NCBI RefSeq assembly: GCF_003076475.1
Contig: NZ_CP020919.1
Span: 3,038,001 to 3,102,000, forward strand
From: Flavobacterium kingsejongi
GTDB taxonomy: Bacteria; Bacteroidota; Bacteroidia; Flavobacteriales; Flavobacteriaceae
Length of the DNA stretch: 64,000 nt
Direction: 5' to 3'
A program made the position numbers and the translations under genes. Below are positions 49,149 to 59,231 of the stretch, piece by piece. The notes under the pieces were generated by a model, which did no database searches, was not told the DNA's origin, and saw only the letters and a program-made list of their open reading frames with translations. How positions within the stretch are numbered: position 1 is the stretch's first letter; each line of letters starts with the position of its first letter.

Positions 49149-51101
49149 GTGGGAAAAAATAGCCATTTAGGACATAAGTTATCTGCAGCAGGATTATTGG
49201 TGACATTAGGAATTATTTTTGGGGATATTGGAACCTCTCCATTATATGTTTTAAAAGCAATCGTTGGTACCCATGACATCAAAGTCAATGAAATAAAAGG
49301 CGCTATTTCTGCCATTTTCTGGACACTTACCTTACAAACGACAATCAAATACGTTATTATCACGCTACAGGCCGATAATAATGGAGAGGGAGGAATCTTT
49401 TCCTTATATACCTTAATACGAAAAACCAAAGTGAAATGGTTGCTGTTCCCGGCCATTATCGGGGGTAGTACCTTACTGGCTGACGGGATCATCACACCAC
49501 CGATTTCCGTTTCTTCTGCAGTAGAAGGGCTTATGGTCCTTAACCCGGAAATCAAGACCATTCCAATCGTTATTGTTATCATCACCTTATTATTCGGAAT
49601 CCAGCAGTTTGGAACCAAATTTATCGGGAAGTTCTTCGGCCCTGTAATGTTCTTGTGGTTCTCCATGCTGGGGATATTGGGATTCTCCCAGTTATCACAG
49701 AATTTAGGAATTATAGAATCTCTTAACCCTTATTATGCTTACCGTTTACTGATCGACCACCAAATGGGATTCCTGATCCTTGGTGCCGTGTTCCTGTGTA
49801 CCACCGGAGCAGAAGCGTTGTATTCGGATTTAGGGCATTGTGGTAAAGACAACATCCGCGTAAGCTGGATTTTTGTAAAACTAATGCTGATCCTGAATTA
49901 CTTCGGACAGGGTGCCTGGCTGATCAGCCATCAGGGCAAGACACTGGAAGAAGTAGGCGTTAGCAATCCCTTCTTTGCCATCATGCCGGAATGGTTTGTA
50001 CCTTTTGGAATCGGTATGGCAACATTGGCTGCCGTTGTAGCCTCCCAGGCAATGATCAGTGGTTCCTTTACCCTTATCAATGAGGCAATCCGCCTGAATT
50101 TCTGGCCTAAAGTAAAAATTAAATACCCAACGGATCTTAAAGGGCAGTTGTATATCCCGTCCCTAAACTGGATGTTGTGGGCAGGTTGTGTAATGGTGGT
50201 ATTGTATTTTAAAGAATCATCAGGAATGGAAGCCGCTTATGGGCTTGCTATTGTAATGACCATGCTGATGACTACCTCTTTATTGAATTACTACCTGATC
50301 CTGAAACGTTACAATAAGTTTTTCATCATCATCTTTATCTCGACTTTTGCTATTCTGGAAACCGCATTCCTGATCGCCAACCTGCATAAATTCAAAGATG
50401 GTGGTTATATTACCTTACTGATTGCAATGATGCTGATGGCGACGATGTTTACGTGGTATTTTGCCCGTAAAATCCGAAACCGTTACCTGGTCTTTGTAAA
50501 ACTTACCGATTACCTGCCGATACTGGAAGATTTGAGCCGCGATTTAAGTGTGCCTAAATATGCGACCCACTTAGTGTATTTAACCAGTGCCGACAACCGT
50601 CAGGAGATCGAATCGAAAATTATCTACTCTATATTAAATAAACAACCGAAACGGGCAGATATCTATTGGTTTGTACACGTACATGTGGTAGATGAGCCGT
50701 ATACTATGGAATACAAAGTGAATGAGTTCATTCATGATGATGTTATCCGTATTGATTTCAGGCTTGGTTTCCGTATTGCGCCCCGTATCAACCTGATGTT
50801 TAAAACAGTGGTGGAAGATATGGTAAAAAAAGGGGAAGTGGATATCACAAGCCGTTATGCGTCACTAAACAAAAATAACATCATTGGTGATTTCCAGTTT
50901 ATCCTGATTGAGAAATTCATCTCCTATGATAATGACCTGCCATTCTACGAAAAATGGATCCTGGATATCTATAACATCCTAAAGAAATTAGGACTTTCAG
51001 AAGGAAAAGCTTTTGGGCTGGATTCCAGTTCGGTCACGGTAGAGTCAGTACCGCTGATGATTACGCCATCGAAAGAAATCAGTATGAAACGCATCGAATA
51101 A
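49149..51101 (+). CDS. kup: KUP/HAK/KT-family potassium transporter
   Basis: 650 residues with a GTG start (MGKNSHLGHKLSAAG). About twelve membrane helices, the family's first motif GIIFGDIGTSPLYVLKAI at 21-38, GEGGIFSLYTLIR and TGAEALYSDLGHCGK, then a cytosolic C-terminal domain of about 180 residues. Proton-coupled K+ uptake in the inner membrane. Monocistronic; ends at a strong bidirectional terminator. Confidence 0.93.
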   Translation: MGKNSHLGHKLSAAGLLVTLGIIFGDIGTSPLYVLKAIVGTHDIKVNEIKGAISAIFWTLTLQTTIKYVIITLQADNNGEGGIFSLYTLIRKTKVKWLLFPAIIGGSTLLADGIITPPISVSSAVEGLMVLNPEIKTIPIVIVIITLLFGIQQFGTKFIGKFFGPVMFLWFSMLGILGFSQLSQNLGIIESLNPYYAYRLLIDHQMGFLILGAVFLCTTGAEALYSDLGHCGKDNIRVSWIFVKLMLILNYFGQGAWLISHQGKTLEEVGVSNPFFAIMPEWFVPFGIGMATLAAVVASQAMISGSFTLINEAIRLNFWPKVKIKYPTDLKGQLYIPSLNWMLWAGCVMVVLYFKESSGMEAAYGLAIVMTMLMTTSLLNYYLILKRYNKFFIIIFISTFAILETAFLIANLHKFKDGGYITLLIAMMLMATMFTWYFARKIRNRYLVFVKLTDYLPILEDLSRDLSVPKYATHLVYLTSADNRQEIESKIIYSILNKQPKRADIYWFVHVHVVDEPYTMEYKVNEFIHDDVIRIDFRLGFRIAPRINLMFKTVVEDMVKKGEVDITSRYASLNKNNIIGDFQFILIEKFISYDNDLPFYEKWILDIYNILKKLGLSEGKAFGLDSSSVTVESVPLMITPSKEISMKRIE

Positions 51102-51142
51102 AAAAAGAAAGCCTGTTGCAACGCAACAGGCTTTCTTTTTTA
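51102..51142. terminator. bidirectional terminator between kup and bestrophin genes
   Basis: Long stem AAAAAGAAAGCCTGTTGC / GCAACAGGCTTTCTTTTT serving the two convergent genes; it overlaps the bestrophin stop codon. Confidence 0.88.
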
Positions 51143-52006
51143 ATAAATTAATTCTTCTACATTCTTCTTGATATTCTCTGCTATTTTCTGAGTTGGCAGG
51201 TCATTCGGATCATTGCCAAACGGATCTTCAATCTCTTCTGCAATCAGCTCCAAACTGGCTAATACATAAAATATAAAGACAACCACCGGAATAACATAAT
51301 ACCCCAATTGGAATACATAGCCAAAAGGTAGTGTAAGCACATAGGTAAAAATGAACTTTTTAATGAAAGCGCTATAGGAATAAGGAATAGGCGTGTTTTT
51401 AATCCGTTCGCAGGCACCACAGGCATCAGTAAAAGAACTGAGTTCTTTATTAAGGATAATCAGTTGGTCCCCGGATAATTTCTTGTCCAGATAGAGCTGG
51501 TTGATCTTCGCCAGCATTGTTTTGGCGATCTGGTTGGGTTTGTGCTGATAATGTTCTTGTGAAAGGGTTTTATCATCAAACAGCTCATGGCTGATCTCGG
51601 CACTTTTCAGGTGCAGGTTCAGGACTGAAGCATAGGCTGGGATTAACTTCCTGAAAAAATCCTTATCTGCTTTATCGGTAAGCATCACCGCGAGTTTTAT
51701 CGCCAGGTTACGGCTGTTGTTCACCATCGACCCCCATAGTTTGCGGCCCTCCCACCAGCGGTCATAGGCTGTATTGGTTCGGAATACCAGTAAGAGGGAG
51801 ATAACAAATCCCAGCATATTGTGCATGAGGGTAATGTTCTTTACATGGCTTCCGTTGGACAACTTCCAGTATTCGATTTCGAGGTAGGCAACACCGTAGG
51901 AATAGACTGCGATGCCGATCATCGCCGGAAGGAGCTTGCGGAATGTGTCGCCTTTATGGAACTGGAAAATAAACGAAAACCATTCTTTTGGATTGTAGGA
52001 TATCAT
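51140..52006 (-). CDS. bestrophin-family ion channel
   Basis: 288 residues, membrane protein with four main hydrophobic segments. Hallmarks: NTAYDRWWEGRKLWGSMVNNSRNLA and the C-terminal EEIEDPFGNDPNDLP, matching the bestrophin acidic cluster (DPFG.D.NDLP). Bacterial homologues form pentameric cation or anion channels. Divergent from the GNAT gene across about 115 nt. Confidence 0.9.
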   Translation of the reverse strand: MISYNPKEWFSFIFQFHKGDTFRKLLPAMIGIAVYSYGVAYLEIEYWKLSNGSHVKNITLMHNMLGFVISLLLVFRTNTAYDRWWEGRKLWGSMVNNSRNLAIKLAVMLTDKADKDFFRKLIPAYASVLNLHLKSAEISHELFDDKTLSQEHYQHKPNQIAKTMLAKINQLYLDKKLSGDQLIILNKELSSFTDACGACERIKNTPIPYSYSAFIKKFIFTYVLTLPFGYVFQLGYYVIPVVVFIFYVLASLELIAEEIEDPFGNDPNDLPTQKIAENIKKNVEELIY

Positions 52007-52054
52007 AAGTGGAAATATTAACTGATTGCAAATATAAAATAGATTTAATTAATT

Positions 52055-52062
52055 TAAATTTG
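52055..52062 (+). promoter_or_regulatory. possible -7 box of the GNAT gene
   Basis: TAAATTTG matches TAnnTTTG about 59 nt before the ATG at 52121; the -33 element is unclear. Confidence 0.35.
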
Positions 52063-52120
52063 CAAAATGTTTTTATGTTATACAATTTAACGCAGATAGT
52101 ACCTTATTAAACGCATTCCA

Positions 52121-52618
52121 ATGATTGAAATCCACAACGCTGAAAATGAAGATTATGCTGTTATCCGAAAAATTGCCGAAGCCACCTGGCCGGTAACATA
52201 CGGTGCAATATTGTCCAAAGAGCAGATAGACTATATGTTCGACATGATGTACACCGTAGCCGTATTAAAAGAGCAGGCAGAAGTGAAAAAACACCACTTC
52301 CTGATCGCAAAAGAAAATGGCGAAGCTTTAGGATTTGCTTCGTATGAACTCCACTATGGGAACCAGCCGGTAACCAAAATCCATAAAATTTATATCCTGC
52401 CAACAACGCAGGGGAAAGGAATCGGTAAGTTATTGATTGATAGGATATCGAATGCTGCTATCGCAAGTACTGATTCGAAGCTTTCACTGAACGTAAACCG
52501 CTATAATCCGGCTTTTACATTTTATATTAAATCGGGATTTGAGAAAGTGGCAGAAGAAGATATTGCTATTGGGAACGGCTACCTGATGGAAGATTATGTG
52601 ATGGAAAAACAGTTGTAA
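52121..52618 (+). CDS. GNAT-family N-acetyltransferase
   Basis: 165 residues. Acetyl-CoA-binding motif A: KIYILPTTQGKGIGKLLIDRI (Q/RxxGxG as QGKGIG). The ending NPAFTFYIKSGFEKVAEED and YVMEKQL is typical of RimI-like or small-molecule acetyltransferases. Substrate unknown. It stops one base before the convergent recG stop, leaving no room for a terminator between them. Confidence 0.86.
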   Translation: MIEIHNAENEDYAVIRKIAEATWPVTYGAILSKEQIDYMFDMMYTVAVLKEQAEVKKHHFLIAKENGEALGFASYELHYGNQPVTKIHKIYILPTTQGKGIGKLLIDRISNAAIASTDSKLSLNVNRYNPAFTFYIKSGFEKVAEEDIAIGNGYLMEDYVMEKQL

Positions 52619-54721
52619 CTAACTGATGTAATTCCAGATGTTTTTCTTTTTTGTCAGTTGGATATAGGTTTCGCGGGTATTGAGATGCTCGGGTAATTTC
52701 AACGCGGGATCTTTTTTGAGGATGGTCATGGCATAGTTGCGTGCCAGCATCAGGATATCCCGGTCCCGGACGATATCGGCAATTTGCAAATTCAGGATAC
52801 CACTTTGTTGTTTTCCCATAAGATCACCAGGGCCCCTGAGTTTCAGGTCGACTTCGGCAATTTCAAAACCATCATTGGTAGCGGTCATAGTCTCCATACG
52901 GGTTTTACTGTCACTACTCAGTTTATGTCCTGTCATGAGTATGCAATAGCTCTGTTCCGCACCACGGCCAACGCGACCCCGGAGCTGGTGGAGTTGGGAG
53001 AGCCCAAAACGTTCGGCACTTTCAATAATCATCACACTGGCATTGGGGACATTTACTCCAACTTCAATGACCGTGGTTGCGATCATAATATTCGTTTTTC
53101 CCTGGGAGAAACGTTGCATTTCGGCATCTTTCTCCGCAGGTTTCATCTGTCCATGTACAATACTGATGCTGTACTGCGGAAGCGGGAAATCCCGGGAGAT
53201 GCTTTCATAACCGTCCATCAGGTCTTTATAATCCATCGTTTCCGATTCATTAATCAACGGATATACAATATAGATCTGTCGTCCGAGGGCGATTTCATCT
53301 TTGATAAACTTCCATACTTTGAGTCGGTTGCTGTCAAAACGATGTACCGTTTGTATGGGTTTACGGCCCGGAGGGAGTTCATCGATTACCGAAATATCCA
53401 GATCGCCATAAAGGCTCATGGCCAATGTGCGCGGGATTGGCGTTGCAGTCATGACCAATATATGTGGCGGGATGGTATTTTTCTGCCATAACTTAGAACG
53501 CTGTTCGACACCAAAACGGTGCTGCTCATCGATAACGGCGAGTCCTAAATTCTGGAATTTCACTTTATCTTCAAGTAGGGCGTGGGTTCCGATGAGAATG
53601 TGAAGCGTGCCATTTTCGAGTTCCTCATGGATAATTTTCCGGGCTGCAGTTTTCGTAGAGCCCGTGAGTAATTTTATATTGATATTGAGCTCGTTTGCGA
53701 GTTCAGAGAGCCCCATAAAATGCTGATTGGCTAATATTTCTGTGGGAGCCATCAGGCAGGACTGAAAGCCATTATCGAGGGCAATGAGCATCGACATCAG
53801 GGCAACAATTGTTTTTCCTGAGCCTACGTCACCCTGTAGCAAACGGTTCATCTGGGCATTGCTGCCCATATCATTCCGGATTTCCTTAATCACCCTTTTC
53901 TGGGCATTGGTCAGTTCGAAAGGCAGGTGGTTCTTATAAAAGCCATTAAAATGTGCGCCGACAATCTCAAAGCTATGGCCTTTGATCTTGTTTTTCTGGA
54001 TCATATTCTTCGCGATCAGCTGGAGCTGAATAAAAAAGAGTTCTTCAAACTTCAGCCGATACTGTGCTTTAGCCAGTAATTCCGGTGTTTGTGGGAAATG
54101 AATATTGAATAAAGCGAGGTTTTTGGGGATCAGCTTTAATTCTTCCAGTAAATAGGGCGGAAGCGTTTCTTTAAACAGCTGGTGTGTCTCCTGGAATAGC
54201 TGCTGGATCAGCTTGTTGATTACCCGGTTACTGATGCCTCTTTTTGTGAGCGTTTCTGTAGAAGGATATACCGGCTGCATCGCTGTCTTCAGGCTATTTT
54301 TATGTTCTTCGAGCAATTCCATTTCGGGATGTGCCATCGAATACTGATTGTTGAACGCGGTACATTTTCCGAAGATGACATACACGGTATTCAGTTTCAG
54401 GCTTTCGCGAATCCATTTATGGCCCTGGAACCACAACAGTTCCATTTCCCCGGTTTCATCGGCAAAAACAGCGACCAGGCGTTTGCCTCTTTTTTGTTCT
54501 ACCGTTTTGATGCGGATTACTCGGCCAATAATCTGTACATCAGCATTATTATTCTGTAATTCATTGATCTTATAATAGCGGGTACGATCAATATAGCGGT
54601 TGGGGTAAAAATTAATTAAATCTTCATATTTATGGATACCCAATTCCTTACGAAGGAGTTCGCCCCGGTTGGGACCAACACCTTTGAGGTATTCTATAGG
54701 AGTCAGGAGCAGGTTATTCAT
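52619..54721 (-). CDS. recG: ATP-dependent DNA helicase RecG
   Basis: 700 residues. N-terminal wedge domain with OB fold (LIGRV-like region near 60-140), Walker A GDVGSGKT at 297-304, DEQH box at 398-401, motif III VMTATPIPRTLAMSLYGD, motif VI QLRGRVGRGAEQS and the TRG-like end GPGDLMGKQQSG. Remodels stalled replication forks and Holliday junctions. Complete length. Gene order with the M1 peptidase (divergent) is ordinary. Confidence 0.95.
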   Translation of the reverse strand: MNNLLLTPIEYLKGVGPNRGELLRKELGIHKYEDLINFYPNRYIDRTRYYKINELQNNNADVQIIGRVIRIKTVEQKRGKRLVAVFADETGEMELLWFQGHKWIRESLKLNTVYVIFGKCTAFNNQYSMAHPEMELLEEHKNSLKTAMQPVYPSTETLTKRGISNRVINKLIQQLFQETHQLFKETLPPYLLEELKLIPKNLALFNIHFPQTPELLAKAQYRLKFEELFFIQLQLIAKNMIQKNKIKGHSFEIVGAHFNGFYKNHLPFELTNAQKRVIKEIRNDMGSNAQMNRLLQGDVGSGKTIVALMSMLIALDNGFQSCLMAPTEILANQHFMGLSELANELNINIKLLTGSTKTAARKIIHEELENGTLHILIGTHALLEDKVKFQNLGLAVIDEQHRFGVEQRSKLWQKNTIPPHILVMTATPIPRTLAMSLYGDLDISVIDELPPGRKPIQTVHRFDSNRLKVWKFIKDEIALGRQIYIVYPLINESETMDYKDLMDGYESISRDFPLPQYSISIVHGQMKPAEKDAEMQRFSQGKTNIMIATTVIEVGVNVPNASVMIIESAERFGLSQLHQLRGRVGRGAEQSYCILMTGHKLSSDSKTRMETMTATNDGFEIAEVDLKLRGPGDLMGKQQSGILNLQIADIVRDRDILMLARNYAMTILKKDPALKLPEHLNTRETYIQLTKKKNIWNYIS

Positions 54722-54877
54722 GAAGATAGTTGAAAATGGGTTGTGGTATCAAAAAGCGAAGATAACTCTTAATTTGAAAACCTGAAAATGAGAATTGAAA
54801 ATTGCGGTCAAGGCCATCTCCGGGAAATTAATATCTTTGGAAGGATTTTAAATATGCACGTACGATCCCAAAGTCCC

Positions 54878-56989
54878 ATGAAAAATATCCTTACCATACT
54901 ATTGCTTTTTAGCTCTATGCTAATGGGGGCGCAACAGCCCAATCCACAACTCCAAAAAGTCGATTTTCTGACAGCTACCGGAGCGATTAGCATCAACCCG
55001 GTAAAACAAAATGTTATAGGAAGCGCTTCGTATACTTTTGACGTAAAAAGTGCCATAGATACTATCCGGATGGATGCCGTAAAAATGACTTTCCAATCTG
55101 TGAAAATCAATGGAAAGGAAGTTTCTTTTAAAGAAAACAAAAAAGAACTATTGCTCTTCGAAGGTTTCCGGATAGGGGCAAATACACTGACATTTGATTA
55201 TGAGGCTTTCCCTACACAGGCCATGTATTTTGTGAATTGGGGCTTTACGACAGCAATTGATACTCCCGAAGAAGTGCAGGGACAGATTTGGACACAAGGG
55301 CAGGGGAAATATACGAGCCATTGGTTTCCGAGTTTTGATGATGTAAATGAAAAAATGGTCTTTGGCCTTGATATTACTTTTCATAAAAGTTTTACGGTGC
55401 TTTCTAACGGGAAGCTTGAGAAAAAGATTGCTGATGGTGACAATGTCACGTGGCAGTACCGTATGCAGCGTCCCATGAGCAGTTATCTGCTGATGCTGGC
55501 GATTGGCCATTTTGAAAAGCAGGACCAGGTAGCGGCTTCCGGAATTCCGTTGGAATTGTATTACGAGCTACAGGACGAAAGTAAATTTGCTGCCACCTAC
55601 AGGGACAACCAGAAAATATTCAATTATATCGAAAGTGAGATAGGGGTACCTTATGCCTGGGAAGTATACCGGCAGGTTCCGGTACGGGATTTCCTGTATG
55701 GCGGGATGGAAAATACCTCCGCAACAACGTTTACCAAAGATTATGTCGTAGATAATATAGGCTTTAACGACCGCAATTATACTAATGTGAATGCCCATGA
55801 GCTGGCCCATCAGTGGTTTGGGGACCTGGTTACAGCGGCATCGGGCAAAGACCATTGGCTGCAGGAAGGTTTTGCGACTTATTATGCTTTATTGGCGGAA
55901 CGGGAAGTATTTGGCGAGGATTATTTTTCCTGGCAGCTGTATAATACCGCCCAGCAATTGCAAAAAGCGGCACTGACTGATACAATACCGCTCCTGAATC
56001 CCAAAGCCAGCACTTTATCCTTTTATCAAAAAGGCGCCTGGACATTGCATGCATTACGGGAAAGCATCGGACGGGAGAAGTTTAACCTGGCGGTAAAAAA
56101 TTACCTGAATCGGTATGCCTACCAGAATGTGGTAACCGATAACTTTTTTGCAGAAGTGAATAAAGTGAGTGATTTTGATACCGATAGTTTTCGTAAATTA
56201 TGGCTGGAGCAGGCGAAGTTCCCCGAAGCAGAAGCCAATCGCTTATTGCAGAAGAACGCTTTTATCAAAGAATACCTCGAGTTACAAAATAATCCTTTAG
56301 CCCTTGCGACACATCAGAAGCAGTTATTGAAAATCCTGAAAAGCAAAACCTATTATCCGATAAAAGAATTGGTGGTTTACCAGGTGGCGTCGGAGCCTTT
56401 TGAGAAAAAAGAAAAAATACTGCGCGCGGCATTGGATACCCGGGAAATTAAAGTAAGACAGGCAGTAGCGTCTACTGTGAATCCGGTACCAGAAAGTTTC
56501 CGCACTGCTTATGAAACCCTGTTAAAAGATGATTCCTATGTGACCCGTGAAATTGCACTGTTTACACTATGGAAGTCGTTTCCCGAAAAACAGCAACAGT
56601 ATGTTGACCTTTCGCGGGACTGGATTGGATTCCAGGATCGTAACCTGCAATTTTTGCACCTGACGCTGGCTTTTGTCACTTCAAAAAGCGATAAAGAGAA
56701 ATCGGAGATTTATAAAGATATCATTACTTTTACCGGAACGAATTACGAAGCCACCCTGCGCCAGAATGCGTTGGAAAGATTGCTAAGCCTTGAAATTTAT
56801 ACAAAAGATGTATTTAAAGGATTGGTGTTCGGACTGTCGAGCCATCGCTGGCAGTTTGTGAAATTTTCAAAAGATACGATCCGTGGACTGATCAAAACTG
56901 AAAAACACCGCAAAACTTTCGAGCAATTGTTACCCAATTTATCCTTTAAAGAAAAGACACAATTACAACGGCTGCTGGATGAGAAATAA
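54878..56989 (+). CDS. M1-family aminopeptidase with long C-terminal domain
   Basis: 703 residues from the ATG at 54878 (MKNILTILLLFSSMLMGAQ), a clean signal peptide; the open frame from 54788 adds 30 unlikely residues. Counted from this start: GGMEN at 275-279, zinc site HELAH at 307-311 with Glu330 (WLQEGFATYY). A helical C-terminal region follows (YLELQNNPLALATHQKQLL, HEAT-like). Exported zinc aminopeptidase. Unlike the enzyme at 2658-4316, the exopeptidase motif is canonical. Confidence 0.9.
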   Translation: MKNILTILLLFSSMLMGAQQPNPQLQKVDFLTATGAISINPVKQNVIGSASYTFDVKSAIDTIRMDAVKMTFQSVKINGKEVSFKENKKELLLFEGFRIGANTLTFDYEAFPTQAMYFVNWGFTTAIDTPEEVQGQIWTQGQGKYTSHWFPSFDDVNEKMVFGLDITFHKSFTVLSNGKLEKKIADGDNVTWQYRMQRPMSSYLLMLAIGHFEKQDQVAASGIPLELYYELQDESKFAATYRDNQKIFNYIESEIGVPYAWEVYRQVPVRDFLYGGMENTSATTFTKDYVVDNIGFNDRNYTNVNAHELAHQWFGDLVTAASGKDHWLQEGFATYYALLAEREVFGEDYFSWQLYNTAQQLQKAALTDTIPLLNPKASTLSFYQKGAWTLHALRESIGREKFNLAVKNYLNRYAYQNVVTDNFFAEVNKVSDFDTDSFRKLWLEQAKFPEAEANRLLQKNAFIKEYLELQNNPLALATHQKQLLKILKSKTYYPIKELVVYQVASEPFEKKEKILRAALDTREIKVRQAVASTVNPVPESFRTAYETLLKDDSYVTREIALFTLWKSFPEKQQQYVDLSRDWIGFQDRNLQFLHLTLAFVTSKSDKEKSEIYKDIITFTGTNYEATLRQNALERLLSLEIYTKDVFKGLVFGLSSHRWQFVKFSKDTIRGLIKTEKHRKTFEQLLPNLSFKEKTQLQRLLDEK

Positions 56990-57017
56990 AGCAGTTGATT
57001 AGCTTAAAATTATTAGA

Positions 57018-57875
57018 CTATTTGTATTCAATCTTCCGTTCGGTTATTTCGATTTTCTGTTTTCCAGAAAGCGTTGTTTTTACTGTCCAGTTGCCTTGTA
57101 TATCGTAAGTGTATTCATATTTTGTTTCGGGCGGGGTTACGCCATCATTAAGGTAGGCTCCCAATTCGGTTTCGCTGATTGTACTTCCTTTTTTGTCATA
57201 GCGGTAGGCTGTTTTTGAAACAAGGTTTTCAACGGTATTGTCTTCAGGATCATTCAGGTAATAGCTGTAGGTACTCATAAGGCCTTTATTATTATAGGTA
57301 TACCGACCGATAGAAAATAAAACAGGAACAGGTACTGTTGTAGTATCTTTTGCAGGATAGTAGAGATAGGATTCTGCCCCGATTTGGTTGCCATTGGCAT
57401 CGTAGCTGTACTTCTCTTGGGAATAGGGCTTGCCCTCCGGACCGAAAGCCCGCTGAGCGATTAACGTTCCTGCAGCATCATAATCATACCAAACGGTTAA
57501 AAGGGTTTGCGGTTGCTGTTTTTCTGCCTGTGCTGCTTCAAAATAACGTTTGTTGTGCGTTGTTACCGCTTTTTTTAGCCGCTTGTGTTCGTCGTATTCA
57601 TACTGAAGGGCATAACAATCCGCATACATCCAGTTGGTATAGTTTCCGCTAATTTCCTGAGTAGCAATTTTTCCTGTTGGTGTAAAGGTAAATACAGAGG
57701 TGGATACTTTTATTGCTTCGGATGGAGTAGCCTGAGGTACCCTCTTTTTAGTTTCAGTCATTTTGACCACAGTTCCTTTTAGGGCATAAGCGGCCATGTT
57801 TGTTTTTGTCATTTGCTGGCTAAAAATGGGGCCTATGCAAAATAAGAGAAGGAACAATGCGGCTATTTTTTTCAT
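57018..57875 (-). CDS. exported protein with YD/RHS-like beta repeats, unknown function
   Basis: 285 residues. Signal peptide MKKIAALFLLLFCIGPIFSQ. Beta-hairpin repeats with pattern Y(D/N)..G....: YEYDEHKRLKKAVTTHN, WYDYDAAGTLIAQRA, YSYDANGNQIGAESY, YTYNNKGLMSTYSY, YRYDKKGSTISETEL, YTYDIQGNWTVKTTL. These resemble small non-toxic YD-repeat proteins common in Bacteroidetes rather than true Rhs toxins (no core). Function not known. Confidence 0.72.
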   Translation of the reverse strand: MKKIAALFLLLFCIGPIFSQQMTKTNMAAYALKGTVVKMTETKKRVPQATPSEAIKVSTSVFTFTPTGKIATQEISGNYTNWMYADCYALQYEYDEHKRLKKAVTTHNKRYFEAAQAEKQQPQTLLTVWYDYDAAGTLIAQRAFGPEGKPYSQEKYSYDANGNQIGAESYLYYPAKDTTTVPVPVLFSIGRYTYNNKGLMSTYSYYLNDPEDNTVENLVSKTAYRYDKKGSTISETELGAYLNDGVTPPETKYEYTYDIQGNWTVKTTLSGKQKIEITERKIEYK

Positions 57876-57900
57876 GATAGAGAATTCTAAACTATAAATA

Positions 57901-59025
57901 TTATAATGCGGTTATAGGGAAGTCCAGCTGTCTGGAAATCCATTGTATGCGATCGGCATGTTGCAAAGGAACGACCAGGAAAAGATAATCATCGCCTAAG
58001 GTATCATAATTGAATAATTTGAGCCCTTTGTGTGCCAATGCTTCCTGTGCATAAGGGAAAAGTTGCTGTCCGTACAATTCCTTTTGAGGCAGTTGCAGCC
58101 TGATTTCATGTCCTGCTAATTCACTAAGATGCATGGTGAGGTCTGCGGCATCAAACTTCCAGTCGGAGGAGACCTGTGGTATATGCCCAATTAGTGCCAG
58201 TGCTGTAAGCGGACCGGGCTCCAAAGTATCGGAATCATCGAGGTCCTCAATTTCAAAATCTAAGTCATCGTCCTCAAAGTAATCCGGGTTTTCTTTGATA
58301 AAGGCCACTGGGTTTTTATAAAGAGCCTGCAATTGAGTTGAAATTACGGCCACGGGTTCGGGAGCAAGTGGAATCAGGTAGCCTGCGAGTTCGGTGATCA
58401 GTTCCTTTTCTTTTCCAATATGGGCAAAAGCTTCCGGTACAGGATAGCCTGTGGGTATTGCAATGGATTTTTTTAGGAATAAAGCATACAAGGCAGTATT
58501 GAGGTTTTGTAGCGCAATACGATTACTTTCGGAAGCGATGGTATCCAAATGCAGGGCTTCATTAACTTCGGTCACTATGTTTTCAACATCTGGATTTTCA
58601 TTATAAAGCACTTTAATTCCTGTATCAGTCGAAAATAAAAAATAGGTTGTCATGCACTGATTTTGATAGTTTTCCTGTAGTGTTGGTATCGGAACCGGAA
58701 AACGTACCATAATCCCATAGTGCGAAATCGGAGTGCCTATTTTAGCGAGTAGGCGTTCAAAAAAAGGTTGCGCTGCTGCTGCTTTTCCTTCTCCAAAGAT
58801 CAATTCGGCATTGTTTCCAAAACTTGCCAGATTCAGCCATCCTACCGAAGCATAATCCGGTATGCCGATTATATGGAGTAGTGTTTCAGTATTCTGGCTT
58901 AGCAATAGTGTGGTTACCGGATCAAAATTCTCCGGGGTAACGAGCAAACTGTTTTCTTTAGGATTAGTAGCGTGGGTTTTATGAAGCATCATACCAAATA
59001 GGAGAGGGATTATTTTTTTTAGCAT
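57901..59025 (-). CDS. exported protein of unknown function
   Basis: 374 residues. N-terminal MLKKIIPLLFGMMLHKTHA looks like a signal peptide. The mature protein is mixed alpha/beta with an acidic run near the middle (EDDDLDFEIEDLDDSDTLE) and no domain I recognise. Upstream of the YD-repeat gene by 25 nt in the same direction, so probably an operon. Confidence 0.6.
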   Translation of the reverse strand: MLKKIIPLLFGMMLHKTHATNPKENSLLVTPENFDPVTTLLLSQNTETLLHIIGIPDYASVGWLNLASFGNNAELIFGEGKAAAAQPFFERLLAKIGTPISHYGIMVRFPVPIPTLQENYQNQCMTTYFLFSTDTGIKVLYNENPDVENIVTEVNEALHLDTIASESNRIALQNLNTALYALFLKKSIAIPTGYPVPEAFAHIGKEKELITELAGYLIPLAPEPVAVISTQLQALYKNPVAFIKENPDYFEDDDLDFEIEDLDDSDTLEPGPLTALALIGHIPQVSSDWKFDAADLTMHLSELAGHEIRLQLPQKELYGQQLFPYAQEALAHKGLKLFNYDTLGDDYLFLVVPLQHADRIQWISRQLDFPITAL

Positions 59026-59184
59026 TTTGAACGGTACTGTTGTGTACGAATTACGAATGTTACGGTCTGTAATTCTTAGACGGTTATGGCAAATATAGTC
59101 CGTTATGGAATAAATAGAAAGCGGTAAATGTTATAACGGACTTAAAAAATACAGCTATCGTTTTATCTCAGGTAGTACAGATTA

Positions 59185-59212
59185 AAAAAGCCTTCCGGTT
59201 GGGAAGGCTTGC
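59185..59212 (-). terminator. terminator of the membrane-anchored protein gene
   Basis: AAGCCTTCC / GGGAAGGCTT stem with a T-run on the reverse strand, 20 nt after the stop at 59232. Confidence 0.8.
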
Positions 59213-59231
59213 TATAAAAGTTGGGTGCGGA

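Noticed and set aside
49124..49666. 180-residue reverse ORF opposite kup
   Set aside because: Antisense to the highly conserved Kup N-terminus; proline-rich composition is typical of a shadow frame.
52784..53491. 235-residue forward ORF opposite recG
   Set aside because: Lies entirely antisense to conserved recG helicase motifs, with no independent support.
57018..57875. Fifth Rhs toxin
   Set aside because: Has YD-like hairpins but no Rhs-associated core, no DPxGL boundary and no tip or immunity gene.
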